From assembly GCF_028372415.1 (NCBI RefSeq), contig NC_092875.1, forward strand, positions 32,754,817 through 32,818,816: DNA of 64,000 nt, given 5' to 3'. The translations under genes were made by a program, and so were the position numbers. The stretch's first letter is position 1. Each line of letters begins with the position of its first letter. The DNA comes from Notamacropus eugenii. Taxonomy: Eukaryota > Chordata > Mammalia > Diprotodontia > Macropodidae. Below are positions 44,641 through 55,900 of the stretch, in pieces. The notes beneath the pieces are model-generated. The model was not told the DNA's origin and searched no databases. It worked only from the letters and a program-made list of their open reading frames with translations.

Positions 44641-47419
44641 ATAGAGGCTTAGCCTCCAGCCAGGACGACCTGGATCAAATCCTGATTCCAACACAGGCTG
44701 CCTGTATGATCCTGCACTGCCCACTGGAATTTCTCCCAGACAACTCCCTGAATCAATGAAATCCCAGATCCAATCCCTATCCCCCTACTCTGTGCAAAGC
44801 TTTGGAGAAACAAGGATAAAAAACAAGAGCCCCAACTTCAGGATTACTTTTTATTGCAGATTAACAACACCCATTTCTTCAATGTACTTAAGCTTTACAA
44901 AGCACTTTCCTCAAAAACCATGTGTGAAGCAGTATCAGTAATGATGCTAAAAAAAAAAAATGGAAACTGTAATGAAAGGAGGGAAACCATTTATTAAGCG
45001 CCTACTATGTGCCAGACAATGAGCTAAGTGCTTTTTACAAATATTATCTCATTTGAACCTCACAACAACCCAGGGGAGTGGGTTGCTATTATATTATCTT
45101 CTTTTACTGTTGAGAAAACTGAGGCAGGCAGAAGTCCAGGGTCCCATAGCCAGCTAGGTGTGAGGTGGGATTTGAACTAATGTCTTCCTTACTCCAGGCC
45201 AAATGCTCTATCCACTGTGCCACCTAGCTGCCTGCTACATTTACAGTAAGAGGTAAGATCAAAATTTGAACCCAGGCTCACTCCAAATCCAGTTCTTTTC
45301 ACTGTCTCTTGAAAGCACCACCAACACCAACAAGAGAGGGCTGTTAGGGCATTATTCTCAACTGCTCACTCTCCCTCATCAGCCTCCATTCAGCTACCAA
45401 ATCTTGGCACTTTTACCAGCATCCATCCCCTTCTCGAATTCCATAGTCTCATCTCCTCTTGCTGTATTCTTGGTCTCCGAACCTCAAGTCTCTCCCTACT
45501 CCAACTCATCCTTCACTCAAGCTGCCAAAGTGATTTTCCTAACTCACAAGTCTGACCATGTCACTCCCCTACTCTATCCACTCTGGTGACTCCCTATTAG
45601 CTCTAAAATCAACTATAAACTCATCTGGCTTTGAAAGTCCTTCACAAAAATGTTTCCAAGTTACTTTTCCAGTTTTCTTGCTGTTCCTCACAGACAGAAC
45701 TCCATTTCCCACCTCTATGCCTTTGCAACGCATCCTGGAATGCACTATCTCCCCACCTCCAATTCACAGAATTCCTCACTCCTTTCAAGACTCAGTTCAA
45801 GCACTGCCTTCTACATGAAACCCTTCCTGCTCCCCCAGCTTACTAGTTCCTTTCCAAGATTTATTGAGTATGCATATTATAGATTCATGTTGTCTTCTCC
45901 ATTAGAAAATAATCTCCTCCACAGTAAATATTGTCTTCCTATCCAGAGACTAGTACAATGTCTGGCATATAGTAGGTGCTCAATATATGTTTGTTAAGAA
46001 ATCAGTTGCCTTAGACAGGCAGCGTTTGAAGGTCAAGATCCACCTCTCACTTCGCACGTCCTAATCCCATTCCCTCTGAGTAACTTTTCTCCTCTTTAAA
46101 ATGAGAGGATTATACTGGGTGACCTCTCAGGCCTTTCCAGCTCTAACACCTTGGTGCTGGGATCCCTCCAGAGCAAATGCCCAAGTCGAAGCATTGGATA
46201 GTGCAGTGTGCTGTCAGCCTGGGAGAAGAGCAGGCAGGGGAGGCTAGTGTACAGAGATTATAAGAGAATGAAAGAAAGCTTACAGTTAGGCTTGAGAATG
46301 AGGAAGACCCAAGGATTTCTTCAGTAAACAGTAGAAAGAGGAGGAGAAAAGAGGTGAAAAGGGGGGGAGAAAACAGGGGAAGAGAGGAGAGAGAAAAGGG
46401 AGGAAAGAGAAAAGGGAGGAAAGAGAAAAGGAAGGAGAAGAGAGGAGAGAGTGGTCACAACTAAAAGACCTAGAGAATGTGCTGTAAACATTTCTGCACT
46501 GATTATTAGACCTGAGTTGGAATCCTGGCTCTGAAACAGAAATGAGCTATGTGAACCTAGGAAGTCACTGACCATAAAACATGGGGATCATAGGGAATAA
46601 TTGTGACAATAAATAGTAGCCATCCTTTACATAGCGCTTTAAGGTTTCCAAAGCTTTTTACAAACCCTATCTCATGTGATCCTTATAACAACCTTGAGAA
46701 GTAAATGCTTTATCCCCATTTTACAGATGAGGAAACTAGGGCAGACATGGGGTTAAAGGACCTCCAGGCTGCAAATATATTCAGCAGGATCTGAATTCAG
46801 GTCCTCCAGCCTCTGGGATCAATACTGTATCCAATGGGCCACTTGAAATCCCTTCTTATTCTAAGTTGTATCAGTCAATGAAACATATACTGGAGTGTGC
46901 CTGTGAGTCAGAGGCTGCAAGAGTCCAGGAGGGATAGATGCCCTTACCCCACCCTCTCCCTGCTGGAAGTCTCCCTCCTCATCTCTGCCTCTTGGCTTCC
47001 CTGAAATACCAGCTGAAATCTCACCTTCTGTAGGTCTTTCCTGATCCCCCTTCACATTATTAATACCTTCCCTTTTTGTCATTTGTCTCCAATGTATCCT
47101 GTCCATAGTTTGCACATAAAATTTGCATGTTATCTCCCCCATCAGACTTCAAACTCCAAGGGTAACTGTCTTATACCTTTCTTTGTATGCCCCAGCAGGT
47201 AGCATACAGTAGGTACATGATGCTTACTGAATGACTGGATGGATGCTGACCCCTCATAATCTTCACTCCCTTGAGAGGGAACCCTGACCCTTTGGTTCAC
47301 TCTCTTCTTCCCAAAAGTCATGGGCTAGGCCCCTCCAGTCAAACCCCCAACACACACAGACACACAGACACAGAGACACAGACACAGACACACACACACA
47401 CAGACACACACAAACACAG

Positions 47420-47451
<32 letters not shown>

Positions 47452-48589
47452 ACACCCCATCACCACCACTACCCTCACCATCACCACATCACAGCTCTGG
47501 CTACTCATACCCCTTCAACAAGGAGTCACCAAGTACAATCCTTTGAGTAAAATAGATGATCAGTAGACCTAACCATCTAGTCTACCGTGGCTTCCAGAAC
47601 CCCCTCCCTCCAAGCATTAGATACATCTTATTTGCAAATGCACCCTAAGAATGCCTACGTCTTGCAATCCTCCACCTGCTGAATTCCAATAACCACTGGG
47701 CCTTTCCATCTACCCTGAAGGTGAAACCTCTTTAGGGCTCTCGCTTGAGAAAAGAAATTGTCTTCTCTCACTTTCTGTTTTAGGCAGTTAGATGTCTACT
47801 GTAGGGAACAGTGGCCTTGGAATCATGAAGACTTGAGTTCAAACCCTGATCCAAACACTTAGGAGCTATATGATTGTGGGCAAGTCACTTAATTTCTGTC
47901 TCAGCTTCCTCATCTGTAAAATGAGAATAACGAACCCCACCTCGCAGGGTTTCTCTGAGAATCGAACAAGGACATGCAAAGTGCTTTGCAAATCTTAAAA
48001 AACTACACCAAGGTTTGTTACAACTTGTATCCACAGTGCTCGGTATACAACAAGCATCCAATAAATACTTCATTCATTTGCTGTTCTCGGCATTAGGGAT
48101 AATGGACAAAGAGGAATCTGCCCCTGTGCTCTGGTTTTAAGACTGGAGCGGGCAGATGCCCCTCTCTGCCTCCCCAGACCAGCCCTCTCGGGTCTCATCA
48201 CCCACTGCTCACTGTCCTTCCATGTCGGAGCTCACAGAGAGCAGGGAGGGACCTGAAGAAGCCACCTAGGCCAACTTCTCATTTCTCAGATCAGGAAACT
48301 AAGACCCAGAGAATCAAGTGACTTGCCTGGCATCACGGAAGTGGAGCTCCCTGTCAGGTGGACCACTTTATGGGGAGGCCCAGGGAAGCTGTGACCCACC
48401 CAAAGACCTCTGGCTAGAGAGGGCATTTCAGCTCAGGTCGGGGTTGGACTTAGGTGGACAGGCTTGGACAGTGAGGTCCTTTTCATGTCTGAAGTCCTGA
48501 TTCTCTGTAAGCCCCAGCCCATTCCTAGCCAACAACATCCCAACCCCCTCCAAAAAGCAGAGCGGGGCTGGAGGCCATAGTCTCTCTCT
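44641..48589. repeat. SDS-PLBD2 intergenic region: L2, MIR SINEs, microsatellite
   Basis: SINE copies lie at about 44,640-44,750, 44,985-45,240 (reverse) and 46,600-46,850 (reverse). A long sense-strand L2 copy spans about 45,330-45,995, with a second L2 at about 46,935-47,240. An A/G-rich tract lies at 46,330-46,455, a CA-rich microsatellite at 47,350-47,455, a MIR-type SINE at about 47,785-47,995 and an L2-like end at 48,020-48,085. About 48,090-48,590 is mostly unrecognised. Confidence 0.55.
47350..47455 (+). repeat. Imperfect (CA)n microsatellite with CAGA interruptions
   Basis: About 105 bases of CA with regular CAGACA interruptions. The mirror-type (GT)n with TCTG interruptions at 50,977-51,092 has the same character. 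Confidence 0.9.
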
Positions 48590-48595
48590 TTTAAT
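48590..48595 (-). terminator. Candidate PLBD2 poly(A) signal ATTAAA
   Basis: TTTAAT on the plus strand is ATTAAA on the minus strand, the commonest variant hexamer, followed downstream by a G-rich stretch (ggagggggttgg). Confidence 0.45.
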
Positions 48596-49742
48596 AACAT
48601 TGCATCCATTTGTAGCATGGCCACTAGAGAGCCCAAGGCTCAATCCCCACAAACCCCTCATGCACTCTGAGGGTGGCCATCAGGAGGGGAGAGGCTGCAG
48701 CAGCGGGGGCTCAGGAGGAAGAAGACATCGGTCTCTCATGGAGGCAGCTGCTTCCCTGCCCCAGCCTTCTCTCCAAGGCCTCCAGGACAGTAAGTATGGC
48801 CAATCCCTCCCCTACCCCCCACAGTAGGTCTGGCCAATGAAAGGTGGGAGAGTTAGCTAGGGTGAGGCGGGGGCAGGGCTGGGGGCAGGATAAGGCAGAT
48901 GTCAGCAAAGGACCACCGGAACAGGAGCCCCACCCCAGACCCAAGAGGGCTGGCTCCCCTCTACAGTCCCCACTTATGGCAAGGTCAGGCACTAGAGGAA
49001 GAATCCACAAGCCTAGGCAGCTACCATCGGGAAGCAGGGGAAAGGTACAGGGAGCCCAGGGGAAATCCAAAGCCCCCAAATCTGCAAGTCCGAGGTTTCA
49101 AGGAAAGGTCGGATGTAGTTTGTTGGTCATTGGCTTTTTCCAAATTTGTTCCCGAAGGGTAGTCCAGTGAAGGAGGCTGATACCATGGACATGGGGGGAA
49201 AGAAGCAGGGGGTCATGCCTAACTCCTCCACCACCATGTCTGTGGGGAGGGAGTTCAGTCTCAGTAAACACAGCTGTAAGTGGGAGGTGCCCAGAAAGGA
49301 GCAGAGGAAGCTGGGAGCCTGCTTCCTCAATGAGACAGGTCTGGGGAGACAGGAAGCAGGCTCCTCAGAGTCCAGCAGATCCTTAAGGGTTTCAGTTCAG
49401 AAGCCCCTTCCCCTCTCTTCCTTCTCCAAGAAAGCCACCTTGGCTTGGGAGCAGGAAGCTTAGAGGCTGGAGCCTGGGACTCAGGAGGGAATGGAAGGAA
49501 TGGGGCTGGGAAACCAGTGGTCCCCTAAGGCCTTCGGGGCCTCTTTGGACAAGGCAGGTGGCTCAAGAGCCAATGAAGCAGCAGAGAGTGGAGGGAGCTC
49601 AGCCCTCCGGGCCTGGCAGGCATATTCCTTGGGGTTCCAGGGTCAGATGGACAAACAGGCAGCCAGGGGAGATGAAGAGAGGAAGAGCCAACTTCCTAAG
49701 GGCACTGGGGTCAAGGGTGCTGGGGTGATGGGGAGAGGGGCT
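48590..49742 (-). other. PLBD2: Probable PLBD2 3' UTR
   Basis: About 1.15 kb after the PLBD2 stop codon is GC-richer than its surroundings and free of recognised repeats. It ends at a minus-strand ATTAAA (48,590-48,595) followed by G-rich sequence. Several short open frames inside it are on either strand and resemble nothing. Confidence 0.5.
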
Positions 49743-49910
49743 TCACTCCCACGAGACCTTGATGGGGAAGAACTTCCAGAGGTCTGGATGGCCCATGTGT
49801 AACAGCTTGTCAAAGGGTGAGGAGCTCCACTGGAAGGGGGGTAACTGGTCCCATGTGGGGCCACTGACTGCAATCAGGCGCAAGTCTTTGGACAACTCAT
49901 AAGAAGTTAC
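49743..49910 (-). CDS. PLBD2: PLBD2 terminal coding exon
   Basis: 168 bases: [37 protein letters not shown] and [12 protein letters not shown], then TGA. The acceptor is CTTTTTTCAG. Confidence 0.95.
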   Translation of the reverse strand, partial: VTSYELSKDLRLIAVSGPTWDQLPPFQWSSSPFDKLLHMGHPDLWKFFPIKVSWE

Positions 49911-52900
49911 CTGAAAAAAGGGTTGGGGGAGGCCAGTGGGTAAACCTGATCCCTTCTCATCCCAGGTTCTAGCACTCTACCCCAGCCCCTGCGTTGGCCC
50001 TCAACTTATTACACCCACATGCCACCATCGAATCTAACTACTTCCATGCAAATTGCTAGGATTTGGAAGCTGAAAACTGAGCACAACCATGCCCCCACAC
50101 CAGGTTCCCTCTCTGGGACAGAGGATACTCTCCCCAGTACTACCCAAGGGCCACACACAAACCTTCATATCGATGCCTCCATGGGATCTCTGAGATAGAG
50201 CAGAAAACGGGTATGTCCCATTAGCTGGGTTGAGGTCTGAGCGGGCTGAGATGGCATTCTCCCCATTCTGCATAGGGTTGCAGTCCTCACACCGGGACAG
50301 GGGATCATGGGGGAAGTTGTTGAACCTGAAAGAGGGGAGTGTTGTTAGAATATGGGCAAGAGGAAGGGAAGCTTAGCCCTAAGAAGACAAAGGCCAGAGT
50401 GGGGAGGCCAATCAGCTTTCCCAGGACCAGTATCCAGAACCCATAAGAGGACCTCCCCAAATCTATCAAACTGAAAGGACACTGGAATCTACAAAGCACA
50501 GCTACAGACTACAAAGCATTTGGGAAAGAAACCTAAGAATGTGGGGGCACAGTGAGATGAGTCATCACCGCCTTAGGAACACAAGGCTTCAGAAGAGAGA
50601 GACAGATTCAGGAAGTTACAGCTGGTTAAATATACATTTGCCTAAGAGTCATTCTCCAACAGATAAGTGGTCAAAGGATATGAACCGTTTTCAAAAGAAG
50701 AAATACAAAGTATCAACAACTATGTGAAAAAATATCCCAAATCATTACTAACAGCAAAAACGCAAATGAAAACACCACCATCAGTCAGCAAATTGGCAAA
50801 GATGATAAAAGATGGAACTAGTCAATGCTGGCAATCAGGCACATTAATACAAGGCTGGCGGACCTGTGAAGTGGGTGCAGCCATGCTGAAAAGCAATATG
50901 GAATTATGAGAGAAAAGTCACTACCTGTTCATACTTTTAGACTCAGCCCAGTACTGGAAAAATATCCCAAAGAGAGGGTGTGTGTGTGTGTGTGTGTGTG
51001 TCTGTGTGTGTCTGTGTCTGTGTCTGTGTGTGTGTGTGTCTGTGTGTGTGTGTGTGTGTCTGTGTGTGTGTGTGTCTGTGTGTGTGTGTGTGCCACAGCA
51101 TATGACCAAGGATGGAATCCTAACAAGAGTTCATGAAAATGAATCTGCCTGAAGTCTTATAAATCTAATCAAAAGCAAAAATGAAGGAGAAGAATAAACT
51201 ACCTATTTGTATCTACCAAATTTGATATTATAGAGAGCAGCTACAAGGAAGGAGGAAGAAGGCTGGGAGAAGAGACATGCACAAAGCTGAAGGCAACAAG
51301 ATCTAAGAAATGAGCAAACAAAAAATCTACAGACTCAAAAGTCAACATACAAATATACTAAAATACAAGTGAAAATTTCATAGAACAAGCCTCATACTTT
51401 ATGCAAGGCATTCTTCTAGGCACCAACAAGATGACAAATTTGACCTCAGATGGATCCCTGGGAGTTGAGAGAATAAGCCCATTGACTGGCTGATACTTGT
51501 TGAGGATATTATATTGGGGTATACTCTAATCAAAAGAAATTGTGGGGCAGCTAGGTGGTGCAGTGGATAGAGCACCAGTGCAGGAGTCAGGAGGACCTGA
51601 ATTCAAGTCTCACCTCAGACACTTGACACTTACTAGCTATGTGACCTTGGGCAAGTCACTTAACCCCAATTGCCTCATCCTGGGTCATCTCCAGTCATAC
51701 TGATGAATATCTGATCACTGGCTTCAGATGGCTCTAGAGGAGAAGGGAGGCTGGTGACCTGCACAGCCCTCCCTCACTCAAAACAAAGTCAAGTGCAAGT
51801 CATGTCATCATTTCTCTGATGGCATGGTCTTCTTTGGCAACGAAGGACAAACACACACAATCAAAAGAAATAGGGAAAATAAGAAGATAAGGAGAGTGAG
51901 GTTGCATTAAATTCTGAGAAGGCATATGCACATAAGGAAATCAAGAACATGATGGAGAGAATTTGGGTAAAAGTCAATAAAAAAGAAAGAAAAGTGATTT
52001 TGGAGAGTATATTATAGACTACCTAGACAGAAAGAGGAAATGGAAGAGCATGGGAAACATCACAAGCCTGGAACAAAACCATGATAGTGCTAAAGGGCTT
52101 CAATTATCCAGATATCCGCTGATGCTCAATCTCAACGGCAAACCAGAGAATCATTTCATGGTTTGCCTTAAGGATGGTTTCGTGCTTCCAAAGACAGAGG
52201 AGTCAACAAGGAGAAATTCAATTCTAGATCTGATTCTCACCAATTAGAAGAAATTGGCTGCTAGACTGAAAGTAATGAGAACCCTGGGGAGTTCTCCCTT
52301 GTGAATACTCCATTCAAGAGTTTATGATAGAAGAGTGGGGAGAAGAGTAGACACAGTCTGATGGGCACCCTGCATTGTGGGTGAGCAGATTTCCAAGGAT
52401 GGCTTGCATGCCATGAACTAAAGTTCTTCTGAAGAGGTCATCCTAGGAGGTGAGGGAACTCCCAAGAAGGCTATTCTAAAGATTTCAAAGTTCAGTCACC
52501 TGACTGTAAATCCTGGGTTCTTTCCAGTGCACACCACACTGTCTCAAAAACAGTAAGAACAAAGTCTGGGATCCTGACCTCATCAGCCGGATCATGGAGT
52601 CCATGTCATGCACCAGCGACTGGTTCCGTCCAAAGATCCGGGCTCGGGGGCTGTTCTTGTATGAGAACCAGTCCCCAAACTGCTTCACCAGGTCAGGCAT
52701 CCCACTCGCATTGAACACCGACTCAAAATACCTAGGGAGGGGAAAAGTGCAAGACAAAGTGTCATCGCCACACCATCCCCTCCTCCCATCTCCCCTGCCC
52801 TTCCACACCACCATTCACAAGCATCATTTTTTTCTGTTTCACTACAATAATAGATTGAAGGCTGGAAGGCACCTCAGAGAGGACTGAGCAAACCCTGTTA

Positions 52901-55900
52901 TTTTACAGATGAGGAAACCGAGGCCCAGAGAGAGAAAAGGACAGAGAATCCACAGCAGGGCTGAAATTCAAACCCTGGTTTTCTGGTTCCAGCTTCCATC
53001 CCACTACCCCACACCAGGTCACATGATACACTTAGTCTGGCAAGAACTGTCACTATCTTAATGAGGCTAGATGGTTCAAAGGACTTGGAATTCAGGAAGA
53101 TCTGAGTACAAATCCTGCCTCAGATACATAACTAGCTGGTCAACCTTGGGCAAGTCACTTATAACCAACATCTGGCTCGACTTCCTCAACTATGACATGA
53201 AGATTATGATAGCAGCACTGACTCCCAGGGTTGTTATGAAGAGAAAGCCAGGTAGTTCAATAAAGCTAGTGACGGCTATCGGTGCCTTCAGAGACTCTTT
53301 ACCCCATGAGGTAGGCATTATGCCCTCTAAGAGTGGGCACTTAAGCACTGGTGAATGAATGAATGCTAAGGGGGTCGTGAATTCAACTCAACAAACTGCA
53401 TGTTGACTTCATTTTAAAATATAGCATTATTTATGCTTTACGGTATGTTATTTTATTAAATATGTCCCAGTTATATTTTCATCTGGTTTGGGCCACACTC
53501 ACACATGGTGGCGGCCACGTGCAGTCCCCAGCGTCAACTATTTTGGTAACTCTGCTATATTGGCTAGGACAGTGGACTTGGGGTCAGGAGGACCCAAGTT
53601 TAAATCCTGCCTCAGACACTTTCTAGTTATAGGACGCTAGGCAAGTCTAGGCCTCAGTGTTCTCATCTGTAAAATGGCCTCTAAGTTCCTTCTAGCTCCA
53701 AACTGACCCCCGAACATTTTTCAAGCACTTCTTCAGTAATGAGGTTCTGTGCTGGCTATGGGGGAGGGGGAGCAGTGGCACGGAATGCAAAGACAAAACA
53801 CAAGTGGCAGATGGTGCCTTTCGGCTGTGTCTGTCACGCTCCCCACCCTGCTTCCAAGAGGGCCCAAACCTCTGAGAGGGAGGGAAGGGGACAAGGCAGG
53901 AGAGCTAGCAGTCAGTGCTCACGGTAAGTTGTAGCTGGCCCAATAGCCCTTCTCATATAGTTCTTGAGTCTTGTCAGCCACCACCACCAGGCCCCTGGGA
54001 CACAGGAAAGAATCACAGAATTGCAGAGTTAGGTGAGACCCCAGGGACCAGATCTGGTGATCCACCATATCAACAAGTGACCGTCCAGCCTCCCCGAGGC
54101 CCCACAATCTCCCAGCCTCCCTGAGGCCCCACAACCTCCCGGCCCAGTCAGCTTTTGGAAACCTCTCAGCATCAGAAGTACCCCAATATGAAGCCTCACT
54201 TAGCCTCAGGTACAGCCTTCAACTCTGGGCTCCTAGGCCTGTGGTCTGGGAACCATACAGAACAAAGTTTGTCCCTTCCATCTGATGGCCTTTCAAATAT
54301 TTGGAGACAGTTACCCCATTCCTCCCACCTAGCTCACCTATCCCCAGGCACTCCTATTTGCTGCATATTAAACATCCCCATGCCTCTAAATAACCATGTC
54401 TTCCTTCCTGACTTGACAAAACCCCAGGTGGCAGGAGCTATGTCCAGATTCAGTGAGGCATTCAGCCAGTCCAAACCCTCCTTTCCAAATGCTTCCCCAC
54501 CCCAGCTCAAGGTAACCACCTTTGTTCTCCTACCCACCCCCTCAAGGTCAGACAGGAGCAAGGCCATGGTCCACCTAACTCCCTAGAGCCCAAGAAAGGA
54601 GGTGGGCAGGATACCAGACACTCACGGAATCTGCTCAAGAATGGTGAGCAAGCCATTCATGGGCTTGGACTTTCCAGGAATGAAAGCGTTGTAATCTACA
54701 ATCATCCACTGGTTGTTGTACCTGCCAAGAAAAGAATGGGGGTTGGGGAGGAGAAGAGGAGTAAGCAGAATCCTGGTGACCTCCATCCCTGCCCCTGGGG
54801 TACCAAACCAGACCTGGCCCAGAAACCAAGAATTTGGCAATGCCAGGGATCACCATGAACCCTGCCTCTGCTCAGCCCATGCTCACACCCTCAACGGCCC
54901 TGGTCATTGGAAAACGCTGAATTTCAGAGATGGAGAAACCTCAGTAGAGATCTCATCTTATTCCTTGTTGGGGCCTCAGTTTTCACATTTTTAAAATGAG
55001 AAAGGTTCCTTCTGGCTCTAACAGGCTCAGATGCCATCACATATGGTTACCAAACTAAGTTTCCCCAAATACAGTGGTTCCCCACTGCCTACCAGACCCA
55101 ACACAAGTCTTCTCTCCACCTGGCCCTCAAATCCCTCAAAGTCTGACTCCGCCCGACCTAGGGAACTCCCTCTCTTCCTGAGGTGTGGGAGCCAGGGATG
55201 GCAAAGTCCTCAATATCTGGGACTCACGTGCCACTGTTGAACTTCTTAAAGATGGTAGACCACGTGGAGCCGTCCTGGGCAAGTCGGTTGGCCACGATAT
55301 TACGTAGCCACTCAAGAACGCTGTTCTGAGGCTTAACGTACTTCCACAGCTCTGCATTGCTGTTGCCAATGGTGGTCTCCAGGGTCACCTGCAACCAGGG
55401 CACAGCCGGGAGATGAGGGAGAGAAGGGGGCTGGCACCGGCCTCCTGCCTCCCTGGCCCCGCCAGCTGGCAGGGCTTCTCCTCTTCTCCCACCGCCTTCC
55501 CCCCTACAAGACCATCCTTATTGGCTGTTCTTATATATCTGCGTGTTGACTCCCCATTAGTACGTAAGCTCTTTGGGCACTAGGACTATGCCACTCTGGT
55601 CCCTACGCTTAGCACAGTACCCAGCATTTAATAACCAGATGCCTGTATTGCAATAGTGCAAACGTGAAGAAATGAGGGCTTGCACCAGCATGTTGGCAGT
55701 GGTAGAGGAGAAAAGGGGGGCCTTTCACTCCTCTCTCAACTTTGCAAACTGTCTTCAGTTCTCACTCCCTCAGCCTCTGCAACATCCCTTCCCCCTTCCT
55801 GATTTCCATGGGAGGAAATCAGGAAATGTCAACAGATTTATTCAAGATCCTCAGAAAGCTCTAGGATTCCTGGCTTACTTCTCTTTTAGATTTGATCCCA

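Larger units (their letters stand above)
50326..52578. repeat. PLBD2 intron: L1 piece, GT microsatellite, LINE endonuclease fossil, composite SINE
   Basis: An L1 3' fragment lies at about 50,640-50,975 and (GT)n with TCTG interruptions at 50,977-51,092. A CR1/L3-like LINE region, about 51,470-52,450, is interrupted by a composite SINE at 51,541-51,858. About 50,330-50,630 and 51,110-51,460 are not recognised. Confidence 0.6.

Noticed and set aside
47350-47455. Regularly spaced CAGACA units, array-like at first sight
   Set aside because: An interrupted CA microsatellite, not a CRISPR array; there are no unique spacers.
48600-49802. Several 75-122-codon frames after the PLBD2 stop
   Set aside because: They lie in the probable GC-rich 3' UTR and on both strands; GC-rich DNA has few stops. 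The terminal PLBD2 exon explains 49,743-49,910.
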